From positions 39,946-80,074 of the forward strand of contig BRYA01000630.1 in NCBI GenBank assembly GCA_030267965.1: 40,129 bases of DNA, in the 5' to 3' direction. The notes beneath the pieces are model-generated. The model saw only the letters and a list, made by a program, of their open reading frames with translations, was not told the origin of the DNA and ran no database searches. Positions 1 to 8,828 of this stretch are shown here, piece after piece (position 1 is the stretch's first letter; every line of letters starts with the position of its first letter). The stretch is from Triparma columacea. Taxonomy: Eukaryota; Sar; Bolidophyceae; Parmales; Triparmaceae. The position numbers and the translations under genes were made by a program.

Positions 1-1818
1 CACATCCTGTGGCAGCAACCTCGTTGTCCGTTCCAGCAGGGCATATGTCGCACTCATTCTTCCCCCCAATGCTGTACTTTCCGATCTCGCACTCCTTGCA
101 GCTGTGAGAAGCGAGGTCGGCGAAGAAGCCCGGGCCACAGTATGTGCAGGTGTCGTTTCCAGCCTTTGAGACGTAACCCTTTGTGTGCTCGCAAGTAGCG
201 CAGATTGTCGAGCCGGGGTTGCTGAACTTGCCGTCTCCGCAGGAATCGCAGCGGGCACCGGCGTCGTCGACCACGAGCTTCTCTCCACCAGCGCACTTGT
301 CGCAGCCAAAGGAACCTTCAACTAGATTGTAGGTTCCAGTGTCGCAAGTCTTGCAGGTCTGCGGTGAGTGGAGGGGGGGTGGTGAGCTCTAAGCTATGAA
401 CACGTGTGTCTAGCTGTCCGTACTCTCCCTTTCTTCTCACCTCGCTTTTCGGCTCATTTGCGTATTCACCGATGGGACACTTCGCACAAGCCGAAGACAT
501 GGTAGAAGAGGCGAACCATCCTGGGGGGCAGTCAGTGCAATCAGTAGCCATGGAGGGGGAGTAGGTTCCCTTGGCGCAGCTTTCGCACTCTGAAAGACCT
601 GGGGAAGGACCGTATTTTCCAGCGTCGCAGTTCATGCAGTCGTATTGGGAGAAGGAACCGGAAGTGGAGAGGTACTTGCCTTCGGAGCAGTCAGTGCAGG
701 TAACGGTGGAGGTGGACTCGGCGTAAGTTCCGGTAGGGCAGTTTGTGCAAGTGCCGGATCGGGTGGTGCTGTAGGTGCCTGCATATGATTGAGTTAGATT
801 GTGGTCAAAGGAAGAGAATGGAGAGAAGCGGGGAGCTTACCTTGGGGACAATCAGAACAAGTGCCGGAACCGGCGGATGAAAACTTTCCTGCAACGCACT
901 CTTCGCAGTCAGAGATTGATGTGCCAGAGGTTGGGTTTGAGAAGCCAGCGTCGCAGCTGTAGAAGACACAGTTAAAAGAGTACAAGGATCCTTGGACAGC
1001 ACCAGCAAAGTCCAGAGCGGATCCTATGCAAGGAGGCAGGAATAGGAATTGGTGCAGCGGTAACGTAAAGTGAGTTGTGGGGTTAGGAATGGTTCTACAG
1101 ACTACACAATCCTCATTCTCGTCTTACCTTGGATTGGAGTGTTGGAGGAGTAGGGAGAAGGGCACGTATTGTGGATGGTGATGGTTGCTTGACTGTAGAA
1201 GTTGTAAATATCATCACCATTTCCTGTGTCTGCTGTATTTCCATTGAAGCTTGTTCCGTAGGCATTGACAGTAGTTCCACTCCAAACAATAATTGCTCCA
1301 CCTCCATAACCACTATGTGTAGCTCTATTTTTGGAGAAGATACAGAGCTTCAAGTCCACAATGGCACCATTCCAAATGTAAACCCCTCCACCATAATCAG
1401 CAGACCCCTTGTCGAAGGTGAGAGCTCGGAGAATAAGTGTTCCACTCCCAGTTCCATTCACATACATCCCTCTTCTTGCATTCTCTCCATCCAACACACA
1501 GCTTGCGTTGTCCTCCACACACTTGACCTCGCCATTCAAGTTATTTGTGTACAGCATGATAATACTAGCTGCACAAGTCCCCTCTGAGCATTTATACGAC
1601 CGGACAGCTAGTATCGTAGTGTCACCATTCGCCATGATGGAGTTGCCAGTGTTAATACCGCTAAACGCCGCATTACTGACCGTGTTGAACAGCCCGTTCA
1701 TATCGACCACATTCACCCCGCTGACTCCTGCTATGAGCAAGAAAAGGAAGAAAGCTAGGTTGAATCCCCTAATTTTTGCTATGCCTTTGAAAGGAGACCC
1801 CAATTTTGGATTTCTCAT
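1..1818 (-). CDS. Secreted/surface protein, beta-helix-like head plus GCC2/GCC3 (ephrin-receptor-like) cysteine repeats, 3' partial
   Basis: Model: complement(join(<1..358,441..778,841..1023,1128..1818)); all four exon phases agree and each intron is GT-AG. The ATG at 1818 is followed by a basic stretch and a hydrophobic signal-like segment (LAFFLFLLIAGVSGV). Residues about 50-220 have the short hydrophobic/Gly/Asn rungs of a right-handed beta-helix (for example YGGGVYIWNG, SGYGGGAIIVWSG). From the third exon on, the protein is a run of CxxC-rich units of about 45 residues, each with a core like CxxCPxGxYxxxxxxxxC, matching the GCC2/GCC3 or ephrin-receptor-like cysteine-rich family. The cysteine repeats continue off the left edge, so the C-terminus, any TM segment and the stop are not seen. 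The role is probably a cell-surface or wall protein; the ligand is unknown. The reading frame is also open upstream of 1818 into the next feature, so this ATG may be internal. Confidence 0.75.
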
Positions 1819-3014
1819 TGTGCTCCTCTTTTCTCCTCTTCTTCCCCACCTTCCCTGCACCTCTCCGTGCCTTCTTTCGCTGTTTCCTTTCAATCCTCCC
1901 TCCGCCTTGAAGACCATCGCCGCAATCCCCAACAAAATCGCAGCCAAAATAGTGTCCAGAGTGAGACAGAAGCAAATCGTCTCCACCCCTGAATTCCCCG
2001 AACCCTTGCTAGAATCGACCACGCGCCTTGAATCAACATTGAATGCCGCGTCCTTTGCCCCTGAGAGAAGGTATACTGTGCCACCCTGGAGGTCAGCGTC
2101 GTAAATGACAGAGACGATAATCTGAGGATAAACGAGGTCTGAAACGTCTGCGCTGAGGGAGAGTGGTGACGGGACGACTGAATAGAGCGGTTAGTTTAGT
2201 TAATCATCGTCGCATATCTAACCGCTGCTTTCTCTTCTTTTACTCACCTTTCGTCACGTTCCCAACAATGTTGACGACGATGATGGGGGGGGGAGCTTGG
2301 GCTTGTGTCCCGCTGGTCGCGATGGTCGTCTGCGCACCTTGGATTTTCAGAAGCACAAGGTTGGGCCCCTCACCGCCGGCAGCTTCCAGGTTATCGTCGG
2401 AACCCTGGTCCGCGCTGGAGGGAAGGACAGTCTCCTCGTAGCCCTTGAACGAGTGGTTGGTGCTCACGAGAGCGGTAGGAAGTGCATGTACATCCAACTG
2501 CGAAGTGGTGACAATGGTGTCACCCTCGCCTCCGAGAGATGCTGCGTGGACTGGATTGATCGTGGGGGATGGTGTGGTGACTACGATGGGGTGCGTTAGG
2601 ATATATTATGCACTACCTTCCCCCAATCCCCCCTCCACCACCACCACCCTCTCTCTCACCATATCCGACTTGGACAAGCAGTGAACCTACAGATCCGGCG
2701 CTCAGGACGACGACGAGGATGAGGGATATCAACTCGATTATCCAGGTCCTCCCCCACCCCCCGACCTTCCTTCTCGAGGAGGTTGGGTTTTGGGTAGCCT
2801 CGGCCTCAACCTTAGGGAGGTTCTCGTCGATAATCGGGGGTTGGCGACCGTAAGCATGGCCGGAGACCCCGCCTTTGAAGAACTTTGAGCCATCGACATT
2901 GCAGCCATGGTCATGTTTTGGAGAATCTTCTGCCCTCTCGAGAGAACAGGGATGTAATGATCCAAAGATTGCTGAGTTACCTTGGGATCCGGTATCGGAC
3001 AAGACTGGGCGCAT
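1819..3014 (-). CDS. Membrane-protein segment upstream of, and in frame with, the cysteine-repeat gene
   Basis: An ATG at 3014 opens exon 1 (3014..2660), joined to exon 2 (2580..2248) and exon 3 (from 2177). Both introns are GT-AG and the phases match. Exon 1 carries a clear transmembrane segment (WIIELISLILVVVLSAG) after a basic RRKVGGWGR. Exon 2 is Thr/Pro/Ser- and acid-rich and looks lumenal. Exon 3 contains a second hydrophobic stretch (LDTILAAILLGIAAMVF) followed by a basic region. No stop occurs in this frame before the ATG at 1818, so either 1-3014 is one gene with three hydrophobic segments, or this gene ends through a splice I cannot identify. The single-gene reading needs no extra assumption. 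The signal-like sequence after 1818 argues for two genes. No family is recognised. Confidence 0.45.
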
Positions 3015-3175
3015 CGATTTCGTCTTGAATCACGCAACAGAAGAACGTAGGAGGGATTCTTTTGCAGGAAAACTAAATAATAATAATGTTACACACATAC
3101 GGTAGGAATTTCTCGAGGCCCTCGAAGGATATATAGATATGAGTGAAATTTGCTATAAACAACTTTCTCCACCCT

Positions 3176-4345
3176 TCACAATTCCGTCAACCCCATTTCT
3201 TCTCCATCACTACCTCCCTCCCTACCTCCCTCCATCCCTATCCACTTCTCCTCCCACTCCCTCTCCGCCTCTCTCTCCCTCTCCCTCCTCCCTCTCCCTC
3301 TCCTTTCCATCCTTTTCCCCATCCCTTTCCAGTCCCATTTCCTAACTCTCCCTTTAACCCACCTTCCCCCCCCCACAGCATCCCCGTCTCTAATCTCCCT
3401 CAACCTCCCCACCATACCTTCCAGAACGTCCTCCCTACCAAGTCTCTTACACAATCCCTTCGTTCCCACCCCCCCCTTAACCCCTACAAACCCTACAAGT
3501 ACAAACCTAGGTCTACCTCCCCCTCCCTCCCCCTCCCCCACGCTCCACCCCCCGTGTAAAGTCTTCCCGCTGTGTAGTAAAACCTTCCCAACCCTGGGCC
3601 TAACGACTACACCACCTTGACCCTCCTCGATCTCCCAGGTTTCACCTTCCCCAAGTTCCCCTGATATCTCAGTTGTTCCCTTGTTAACAAAGAGCGTACC
3701 ACCACCTCTAGTCTTGACGTCATCATCATCCCCCCCCCCCCCGTCTACGTGAAAACCGTTTGAGTAATCATCGTTTAAAGGTAAATTAAAACTTACCTCA
3801 CCACCATCTCTATGGGGTTTAAGCTCGTGAAAACCACCGTCCTCGTAACGCACTACGAATAGGTCTAACAGAAAGAGATTATCCTGGCTTGTGAAGTCTA
3901 AGGAATCTAGGGAATCTACACCCTCAACACCAGAGGGGAGGGAGGGGGGAGATGGGAGTGGAAATGTTGAACGTATTATATCGTATATACCACCGGGTCC
4001 TTTTATGTAATCTACAGTTAAATCCCAGAGGGTAGGATGATCGAGAAGAGAAACGTCAGGGGTACGGTGGTTCACGTGCGAGGTTGATAAGGATGTTAAG
4101 GGGGTGATTTGTAGACAGGATGATATTAGATGGGAAGGATAGGTTGAAGGGAACGGGGAGGGGAGGACGTGGACTTTGGAGAAGGGAGAGTTGGTGGTGG
4201 TGGCGGTGGTGGTGGTGGTGGTGCTGCTGCTGCTGCTACTGCTGCTACTGCTGCTACTGCTACTGCCACTGCTGGTTGTGGTTAGAGAGGCTGTTTGGGG
4301 GAGATAGAAGAGGAGTTGTAGCTGTAGAATGAGAATGAGGTACAT
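3176..4345 (-). CDS. 2-oxoglutarate/Fe(II) oxygenase, prolyl 4-hydroxylase type
   Basis: A single-exon protein of 389 residues with ATG at 4345. It begins with a hydrophobic signal/anchor (LILILQLQLLFYL), then a Ser/Thr homopolymer-rich linker. The catalytic jelly-roll follows: the HxD iron motif is H178-R179-D180 within KPHRDGGEVSFNLPLND, the distal iron-binding histidine is about H264 in LLHSGKTLHGG, and the 2OG-binding basic residue is in the RFVLVGF strand. These are the hallmarks of the P4Hc family, which hydroxylates proline in ER/Golgi-processed proteins; the substrate here is unknown. An acidic loop (GGGGDDDD) and a long basic/acidic Arg-Glu-Gly tail of about 100 residues lie outside the core and are encoded by C/T-rich microsatellite-like DNA. 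The signal segment suggests secretory-pathway location. Its promoter is shared divergently with the gene at 4737. Confidence 0.8.
   Translation of the reverse strand: MYLILILQLQLLFYLPQTASLTTTSSGSSSSSSSSSSSSSSTTTTTTATTTNSPFSKVHVLPSPFPSTYPSHLISSCLQITPLTSLSTSHVNHRTPDVSLLDHPTLWDLTVDYIKGPGGIYDIIRSTFPLPSPPSLPSGVEGVDSLDSLDFTSQDNLFLLDLFVVRYEDGGFHELKPHRDGGEVSFNLPLNDDYSNGFHVDGGGGDDDDVKTRGGGTLFVNKGTTEISGELGEGETWEIEEGQGGVVVRPRVGKVLLHSGKTLHGGWSVGEGEGGGGRPRFVLVGFVGVKGGVGTKGLCKRLGREDVLEGMVGRLREIRDGDAVGGGRWVKGRVRKWDWKGMGKRMERRGRGRREREREAEREWEEKWIGMEGGREGGSDGEEMGLTEL
4200..4272 (-). repeat. Trinucleotide Ser/Thr-codon microsatellite in the oxygenase gene
   Basis: A run of GGT/GCT/ACT triplets on the + strand encodes the poly-Ser then poly-Thr linker just after the signal segment. 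The period is three bases, so length changes would stay in frame. Confidence 0.85.
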
Positions 4346-4736
4346 GATTGTTGTTTGTTTGATGATAGTATAGTTATATTTGCGTAAATGTGCGTAATTG
4401 TGAAGAATATAAATGATGTCGATTGAAGTGGGTTTTGTAATGTCCTGTTATTTCACCAAATTGAACCCTTTTAACAATTCTAACGCTACAATATCATTAA
4501 TATAAGATAATACAACCCGTAAGTTAATTTTTGAACAATAGAATTGTCCGTAGAGGCAACAAATAGATTAACAAATAAATGGGAAAAAATTGAGACTTTT
4601 TCTCGGAGAAAAAGGAGAGAGAGAAAGGATAAAGGAGAGAGAAGAGAGACAGTATAGTTTGCTTTTACGTTCCTGATCGATTGTAGCTCGACGAAAAATA
4701 CCGTTATTTACACGAGAAACTCATCAAGAGGTGGAA
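4346..4736. promoter_or_regulatory. Divergent intergenic region
   Basis: 391 bp between the start of the oxygenase (-) and the start of the RING protein (+). It is much more AT-rich than the flanking genes and presumably holds both promoters. A purine-rich GAGAAAGGAGAGAG tract lies at about 4596-4650. I see no convincing TATA box, RNA gene or ORF. Confidence 0.4.
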
Positions 4737-5972
4737 ATGGAGGGGGTTAAGGATCTCGTCAAAGTTCTAACAACCAGTAATGGAAAGGTCGCGCTAGAGA
4801 CGGCTGCAAAGACGGTGTCGGAGCTAGGGAAGGTAGGAGAGAATAAGCTCAAGTTAGTTAAGGAGAAGGGCTTGATTGGGGGATTGGTTAGGGTGATGAA
4901 GATGGACGGAGAGAGGTTTAAGGTGGCAAGGCAGAATGCAGTGGATGCGATTTATTGGATAGCTTGTCATGGAGGCGCAAAGGTGTCGAAGGGTTTGCTT
5001 AAGCACGAGGGGCTGATTGCCGGCTTTGTCGAGATACTAGGACGGAAGAGGAGCGAGTATAAGTTGGCGAGGGAAAATGCTTTGGCGGCAATAAGCAACA
5101 TTGCTTGTGGCGCCGACGCACAGGTGTTGAAGGGTTTGTTTAAGCACGAGGGGCTGATTGCCGGCTTGGTTGAGATACTTGGCCTGAAGGGGAGCGAGTA
5201 TTTGTGGTCGAGGGAAAATGCTGTGTTTGCGATAACCAACATTGCTTATGGCACCGATGAGGTGAAGGCCGGCCTATTTCACTTCCCTCAATTGATGTCA
5301 CGTATTGAGGCGATAATTAGAGACGCGAACCTCAACGGCACAGACACGAAAAACATGGCGTTGAAACTCAAGAAGAAGATCGAGCATATGGGTGGGGGGG
5401 GGCAGTCGAATCCCCCGAGCACACAGTCTCTTGGTTCTAGCACAGCTGGATCCGTGCGCATGGAGAAGGAGCTGGCCGAAATGCGCACCGAGCAGGCCAC
5501 GATGAAATCTAACCTTGAAACAGTCCGCACCGAGCAGGCCGCGATGAAGTCCTGCCTGACCTCCGTTCAGGACTCCCTCTTCCGCGTCGAGAAGGCCCTC
5601 GCCACCCTAACCTCCAACCTCGCCCCAACCGAAACCCTGGACCTCAACGACATCTCTACGACCCTCTCCAACCCCCCCCCTTTCACCGACTCAACCGGCA
5701 ACAACAAACGCTCCAACCTCGCCATCCTCGCCGACAATCAAGCCTCCTTCAACCACACCCTCAAAAAGGTCAAGAAGGAGAAGGACGACGTCTCCCGTTC
5801 TCTCTCGGCCCTCGAAGACGCCGAAACTTGCACCGTGTGCTTGGTTGAGAAACGGGGCGTCCTTTTCTTACCCTGCGGACACCTGGTCTGCTGCGGGGAG
5901 TGCTCGGAAAGGGTAGACGAATGCCCTATGTGCAGGAAGGTCATCAGGAAACGCAAGACGGTGTTCATGTAA
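4737..5972 (+). CDS. Armadillo-like repeat protein with C-terminal RING finger (probable E3 ubiquitin ligase)
   Basis: A single-exon protein of 411 residues. I start it at the ATG at 4737; an upstream in-frame GTG at 4731 is not needed. Residues 1-215 are armadillo/HEAT-like helices in repeats of about 42-47 residues with the pattern RENAxxAIxNIA. Two neighbouring repeats are almost identical (LKHEGLIAGFVEILG and FKHEGLIAGLVEILG), and their DNA is a near-copy 141 bp apart (5001 and 5142), so the duplication is recent. Residues about 235-290 form a coiled coil with a repeated MRTEQATMKS-like unit. The C-terminus is a C3HC4 RING of the IAP/MGRN type: CTVC, then LPCGHLVCCGEC, then CPMC. This suggests ubiquitin ligase activity with the armadillo part choosing the substrate. 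That role is inferred; no substrate is visible. Confidence 0.85.
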   Translation: MEGVKDLVKVLTTSNGKVALETAAKTVSELGKVGENKLKLVKEKGLIGGLVRVMKMDGERFKVARQNAVDAIYWIACHGGAKVSKGLLKHEGLIAGFVEILGRKRSEYKLARENALAAISNIACGADAQVLKGLFKHEGLIAGLVEILGLKGSEYLWSRENAVFAITNIAYGTDEVKAGLFHFPQLMSRIEAIIRDANLNGTDTKNMALKLKKKIEHMGGGGQSNPPSTQSLGSSTAGSVRMEKELAEMRTEQATMKSNLETVRTEQAAMKSCLTSVQDSLFRVEKALATLTSNLAPTETLDLNDISTTLSNPPPFTDSTGNNKRSNLAILADNQASFNHTLKKVKKEKDDVSRSLSALEDAETCTVCLVEKRGVLFLPCGHLVCCGECSERVDECPMCRKVIRKRKTVFM

Positions 5973-6311
5973 AAATTAAGGGGAATGTATTATCATGAAA
6001 TTGGCGTTACCCCCGAGGTGTTAACCTTGCACACGCATTCACTTTGAGTCTTGACGCGAACGCGCGTAAATGAGTGAATCAATACATTATAGAGGACTTT
6101 TAACCCTCAAAAGAAAGCCAAGAAGCCTCCCCAGACTTTCTCTCCTTTATGGAGGGAAAAGTGTGTACTTTTCAACACTTTGCGCCGCTCCTTTAGCATA
6201 AGGCGTTTACGTTTAAATATGTGACTCACTTAAAATGCTTCAACACTATTTGTGCAACATTATAGATGATAAATCAAAGATATTTAAGCAACAATAATAC
6301 CTTAACATGTT
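5973..6311. other. Convergent intergenic region
   Basis: 339 bp between the 3' ends of the RING gene (+) and the zinc-finger gene (-). It becomes AT-rich from about 6200. No ORF, RNA gene or clear repeat is seen, apart from a possible extension of the zinc-finger gene (see findings). Confidence 0.5.
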
Positions 6312-7646
6312 TCAACTTACGCCAATGTCGTGAATACTAGCAAGGTGTCCCTTGATATTGCCTCTCTTCTTCGTCTTAAATTCACACCCCTCTTGCGGGC
6401 ATGTATGCCACGTTACGCCGATGTTGTGAATATTAGCAAGGTGTTCCTTGATATGGCTTCTCCGCTTCGCCTTATATTCACACCCTTCTTGCGGGCATGT
6501 ATGCCATGTTATGCCTATGTCGTGAATATGAGCAAGGTGCCTCTTGATATTGCCTCTCTGCTTCGTCTTATATTCACAACCCTCTTGCGGGCATGTATGC
6601 CACGTTACACCGATGTCGTGAATACTAGCAAGGTGCTTCTTGATCTTGGATCTCTGCTTCACTTTATATTCACACCCTTCTTGTGGGCATGGATGCCACG
6701 TTACGCCAATATCGTGAATACTAGCAAGGTGCCTCTTGATCATGCCTCTCTCCTTCATCTTATATTCACACCCTTCTTGCGGGCATGAATGCCACGTTAC
6801 GCCGATATCGTGAATACCAGCAAGGTGATCCTTGATAGTGCTCCTTTGCTTCGTCTTATATTCACACCCTTCTTGCGGGCATGTATGCCATGTTACGCCA
6901 ATATCGTGAATGTCTGCAAGGTGCCTCTTGATAGTGCTTCTCTGCTTCACCTTATATTCACACCCATCTTGCGGGCATGAATGCCAGGTTACGCCGATAT
7001 CGTGAATATCTGCAAGGTGCTGCTTGATGTTACCTCTCTGCTTCGACTTAAATTCACATCCTTCTTGTGGGCATGAATGCCACGTTACACCAATGTCGTG
7101 AATATGAGCAAGGTGGGTCTTGATGCTGGCTCTCAACTTCGCCTTATATTCACACCCCTCTTGCGGGCATGTATGCCATGTTACGCCAATATCGTGAAAA
7201 TTGGCAAGGTGCCTCTTGATGCTGACTTTCAACTTCGCCCTATAATTGCATCCTCTCTGTGTGCAGCAGTAAGGCCTCTCGTCTATCTCTTTCTCATCGT
7301 ACTCATACAACTTCGCAGCAACCTGTCCATTAACACCCACCACTCCCATGCCACTGCTGTGAGTCTTCCCTTCAGCAACAACCTCTGCATCCTCCTCATC
7401 ACATGGTTGGCAAACTAGAAGATCATGCCGTATCACAGCATCGTCTTGTACAACGACCTCGCTCCCCGACCCTTCGACACTGCCCGCTGTCGACGTACTC
7501 TTGTTTCCTCTTTTGTTCTCAGCAAGGATACCCAGGTCCGCAGATACAACTTCTTCCACCACGAATTCATCAATTGTGGTGATACTAGGCGCAAATTTGC
7601 TAATGTCGGACCTCAGCTCCCAACAAGGTACCGAAACAGACGACAT
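6312..7646 (-). CDS. Ten-finger tandem C2H2 zinc-finger protein
   Basis: 444 residues with a true ATG at 7646. The N-terminal ~120 residues are acidic and without a recognised domain. From about residue 128 come ten fingers in a strict 32-residue (96-bp) period. The first is divergent (CCTQRGCNY...). The other nine start CPQEGC or CPQDGC, have the spacing C-x4-C-x12-H-x4-H, and are joined by the near-invariant linker DIGVTWH. Variation is concentrated in the KxKxRxxIKxHL segment that would contact DNA. The linker is not the classical TGEKP. The likely role is nucleic-acid binding; the target is unknown. The listed stop falls where GGC|GTAAGT would also be an excellent splice donor, so the gene may be longer. 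It is transcribed divergently from the cyclophilin gene 118 bp away. Confidence 0.85.
   Translation of the reverse strand: MSSVSVPCWELRSDISKFAPSITTIDEFVVEEVVSADLGILAENKRGNKSTSTAGSVEGSGSEVVVQDDAVIRHDLLVCQPCDEEDAEVVAEGKTHSSGMGVVGVNGQVAAKLYEYDEKEIDERPYCCTQRGCNYRAKLKVSIKRHLANFHDIGVTWHTCPQEGCEYKAKLRASIKTHLAHIHDIGVTWHSCPQEGCEFKSKQRGNIKQHLADIHDIGVTWHSCPQDGCEYKVKQRSTIKRHLADIHDIGVTWHTCPQEGCEYKTKQRSTIKDHLAGIHDIGVTWHSCPQEGCEYKMKERGMIKRHLASIHDIGVTWHPCPQEGCEYKVKQRSKIKKHLASIHDIGVTWHTCPQEGCEYKTKQRGNIKRHLAHIHDIGITWHTCPQEGCEYKAKRRSHIKEHLANIHNIGVTWHTCPQEGCEFKTKKRGNIKGHLASIHDIGVS
6320..7260 (-). repeat. 96-bp tandem repeat encoding the C2H2 fingers
   Basis: The GTCGTGAATA-like linker core recurs every 96 bp (about 6325, 6421, 6517 and so on to 7195), giving ten units. 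The units remain highly similar at DNA level, which implies recent expansion or ongoing gene conversion. Confidence 0.9.
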
Positions 7647-7764
7647 GAAGGGTTATATTGTCTTCGTTGAAAAAAAATGGATTTGGTCGAACTTGGTCTT
7701 TTTCTCTGAGCCTTTTCTCTCCAAACATTCTCCCTCTCTCTACGCTCATATTAACATTGACACT

Positions 7765-8709
7765 ATGTCACGACTACTCACAAAAAGTTTACGCCTCTCT
7801 ACCCAATCAAATTTCCGTAATCGTCCCCTTTCCTCATCATTTTCCTCATCCTCTTCACCTTCCTCGTCACCTTCCCCCGTTCTGCTTGCTGGTTTTGCTC
7901 TCGTTGCTGGTGGCGTTGTTTACTTAGGTAACAACTACAATAAATTAACTGATAAAGTACTCCCTAATACCAAACCTGTTGAAATCAGCTCCTCAGGGCT
8001 TAGTCAACCCCAGGGTACGGTAACATCTCATGTTTACTTTGATGTGGAGTACGGTCCCTCGCCTTCCAACGTCAAGACAGGACGAGTCAACATCGGCCTT
8101 TACGGTGAGAAGGCGCCGAGAACTTGCAAGAACTTCGAGGCGCTCTGCACCACTGGTGTTCCAAAGCCCTCGTCCGGTCAGAGGTTCGCCGGGGTGCCTT
8201 TCAACGAGGACCAGGGCTCGACCAGGGGCTACAGGAACACCCCCCTCCACAGGATCATCCCGGGCTTCATGATCCAGGGCGGCGACGTCACCCTGGGGAA
8301 CGGCATGGGGGGGGCCAGCCTTTACGGGGAGCAGTTTGAAGACGAGGACTTCACTTATGTGCACAGGGGCGGGGGGGTGCTCAGCATGGCGAATAGGGGG
8401 AGGAACACCAACAGCAGCCAGGTGAGAGGGAGGCCTGAGGGGAACGGCGGCTGGGTGCAGAGGTGATGACCGATTGAAACATCCCCCTTTCAACCACTCT
8501 AACACACACACTACGCCTCTTTCATTCCCTACTCCCAGTTCTTCATCACGCTCAAGGACGCCTCCTGGCTCGACGGCAAGCACTGCGTGTTTGGGGTCGT
8601 CGAGGACGAGAAGAGCTGGAGGGTCTGCCAGGAGATTGAGAAGCTAGGCTCCAGGAGCGGGGACGTCAAGGGCTCGGTTAGAATCGTCGAGGCTGGCGTC
8701 CACGAATGA
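7765..8709 (+). CDS. Cyclophilin-type peptidyl-prolyl cis-trans isomerase, organelle/membrane anchored
   Basis: Model: join(7765..8421,8539..8709), 275 residues. The intron is GTGAGA...CCCAG and joins the canonical NTNSSQ to FFITL. The first ~70 residues are basic, Ser-rich, then hydrophobic (VLLAGFALVAGGVVYLG), which reads as a mitochondrial presequence with a membrane anchor, or a bare signal anchor. The cyclophilin domain follows: FDVEYG, then the active-site segment HRIIPGFMIQGGD (His162, Arg163), NTNSSQFFITL, and ASWLDGKHCVFGVV with the Trp that contacts cyclosporin. All key residues are present. A small divergent insert (LCTTGVPKPSSGQRF) is typical of algal and plant members. It catalyses proline isomerisation during protein folding. 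Which organelle is uncertain. Confidence 0.9.
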
Positions 8710-8828
8710 TAATACAATAAAGCAGAGAAATTACAAAAAGAACCCCAAGTATATGATGTTACAACACACGTTCATCAATTTGACTCATCTTTTGCAACCC
8801 AACCCCCCTCCCCCTCCCACACACACCC

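Noticed and set aside
1409..2104. + strand frame of 231 codons
   Set aside because: Opposite strand of the beta-helix exon; low-complexity composition and no supporting splice sites or domain.
3143..3559. Pro/Leu-rich + strand frames opposite the oxygenase tail
   Set aside because: Mirror image of C/T-rich DNA encoding the Arg/Glu/Gly tail of the minus-strand oxygenase; no domain.
6320..7260. Regularly spaced repeats as a CRISPR array
   Set aside because: The units are contiguous coding repeats with no unique spacers, in a eukaryotic gene.
6330..7418. + strand frames over the zinc-finger array with a repeating MPRYADVVN pattern
   Set aside because: Antisense of the 96-bp repeat; repeated only because the DNA is.
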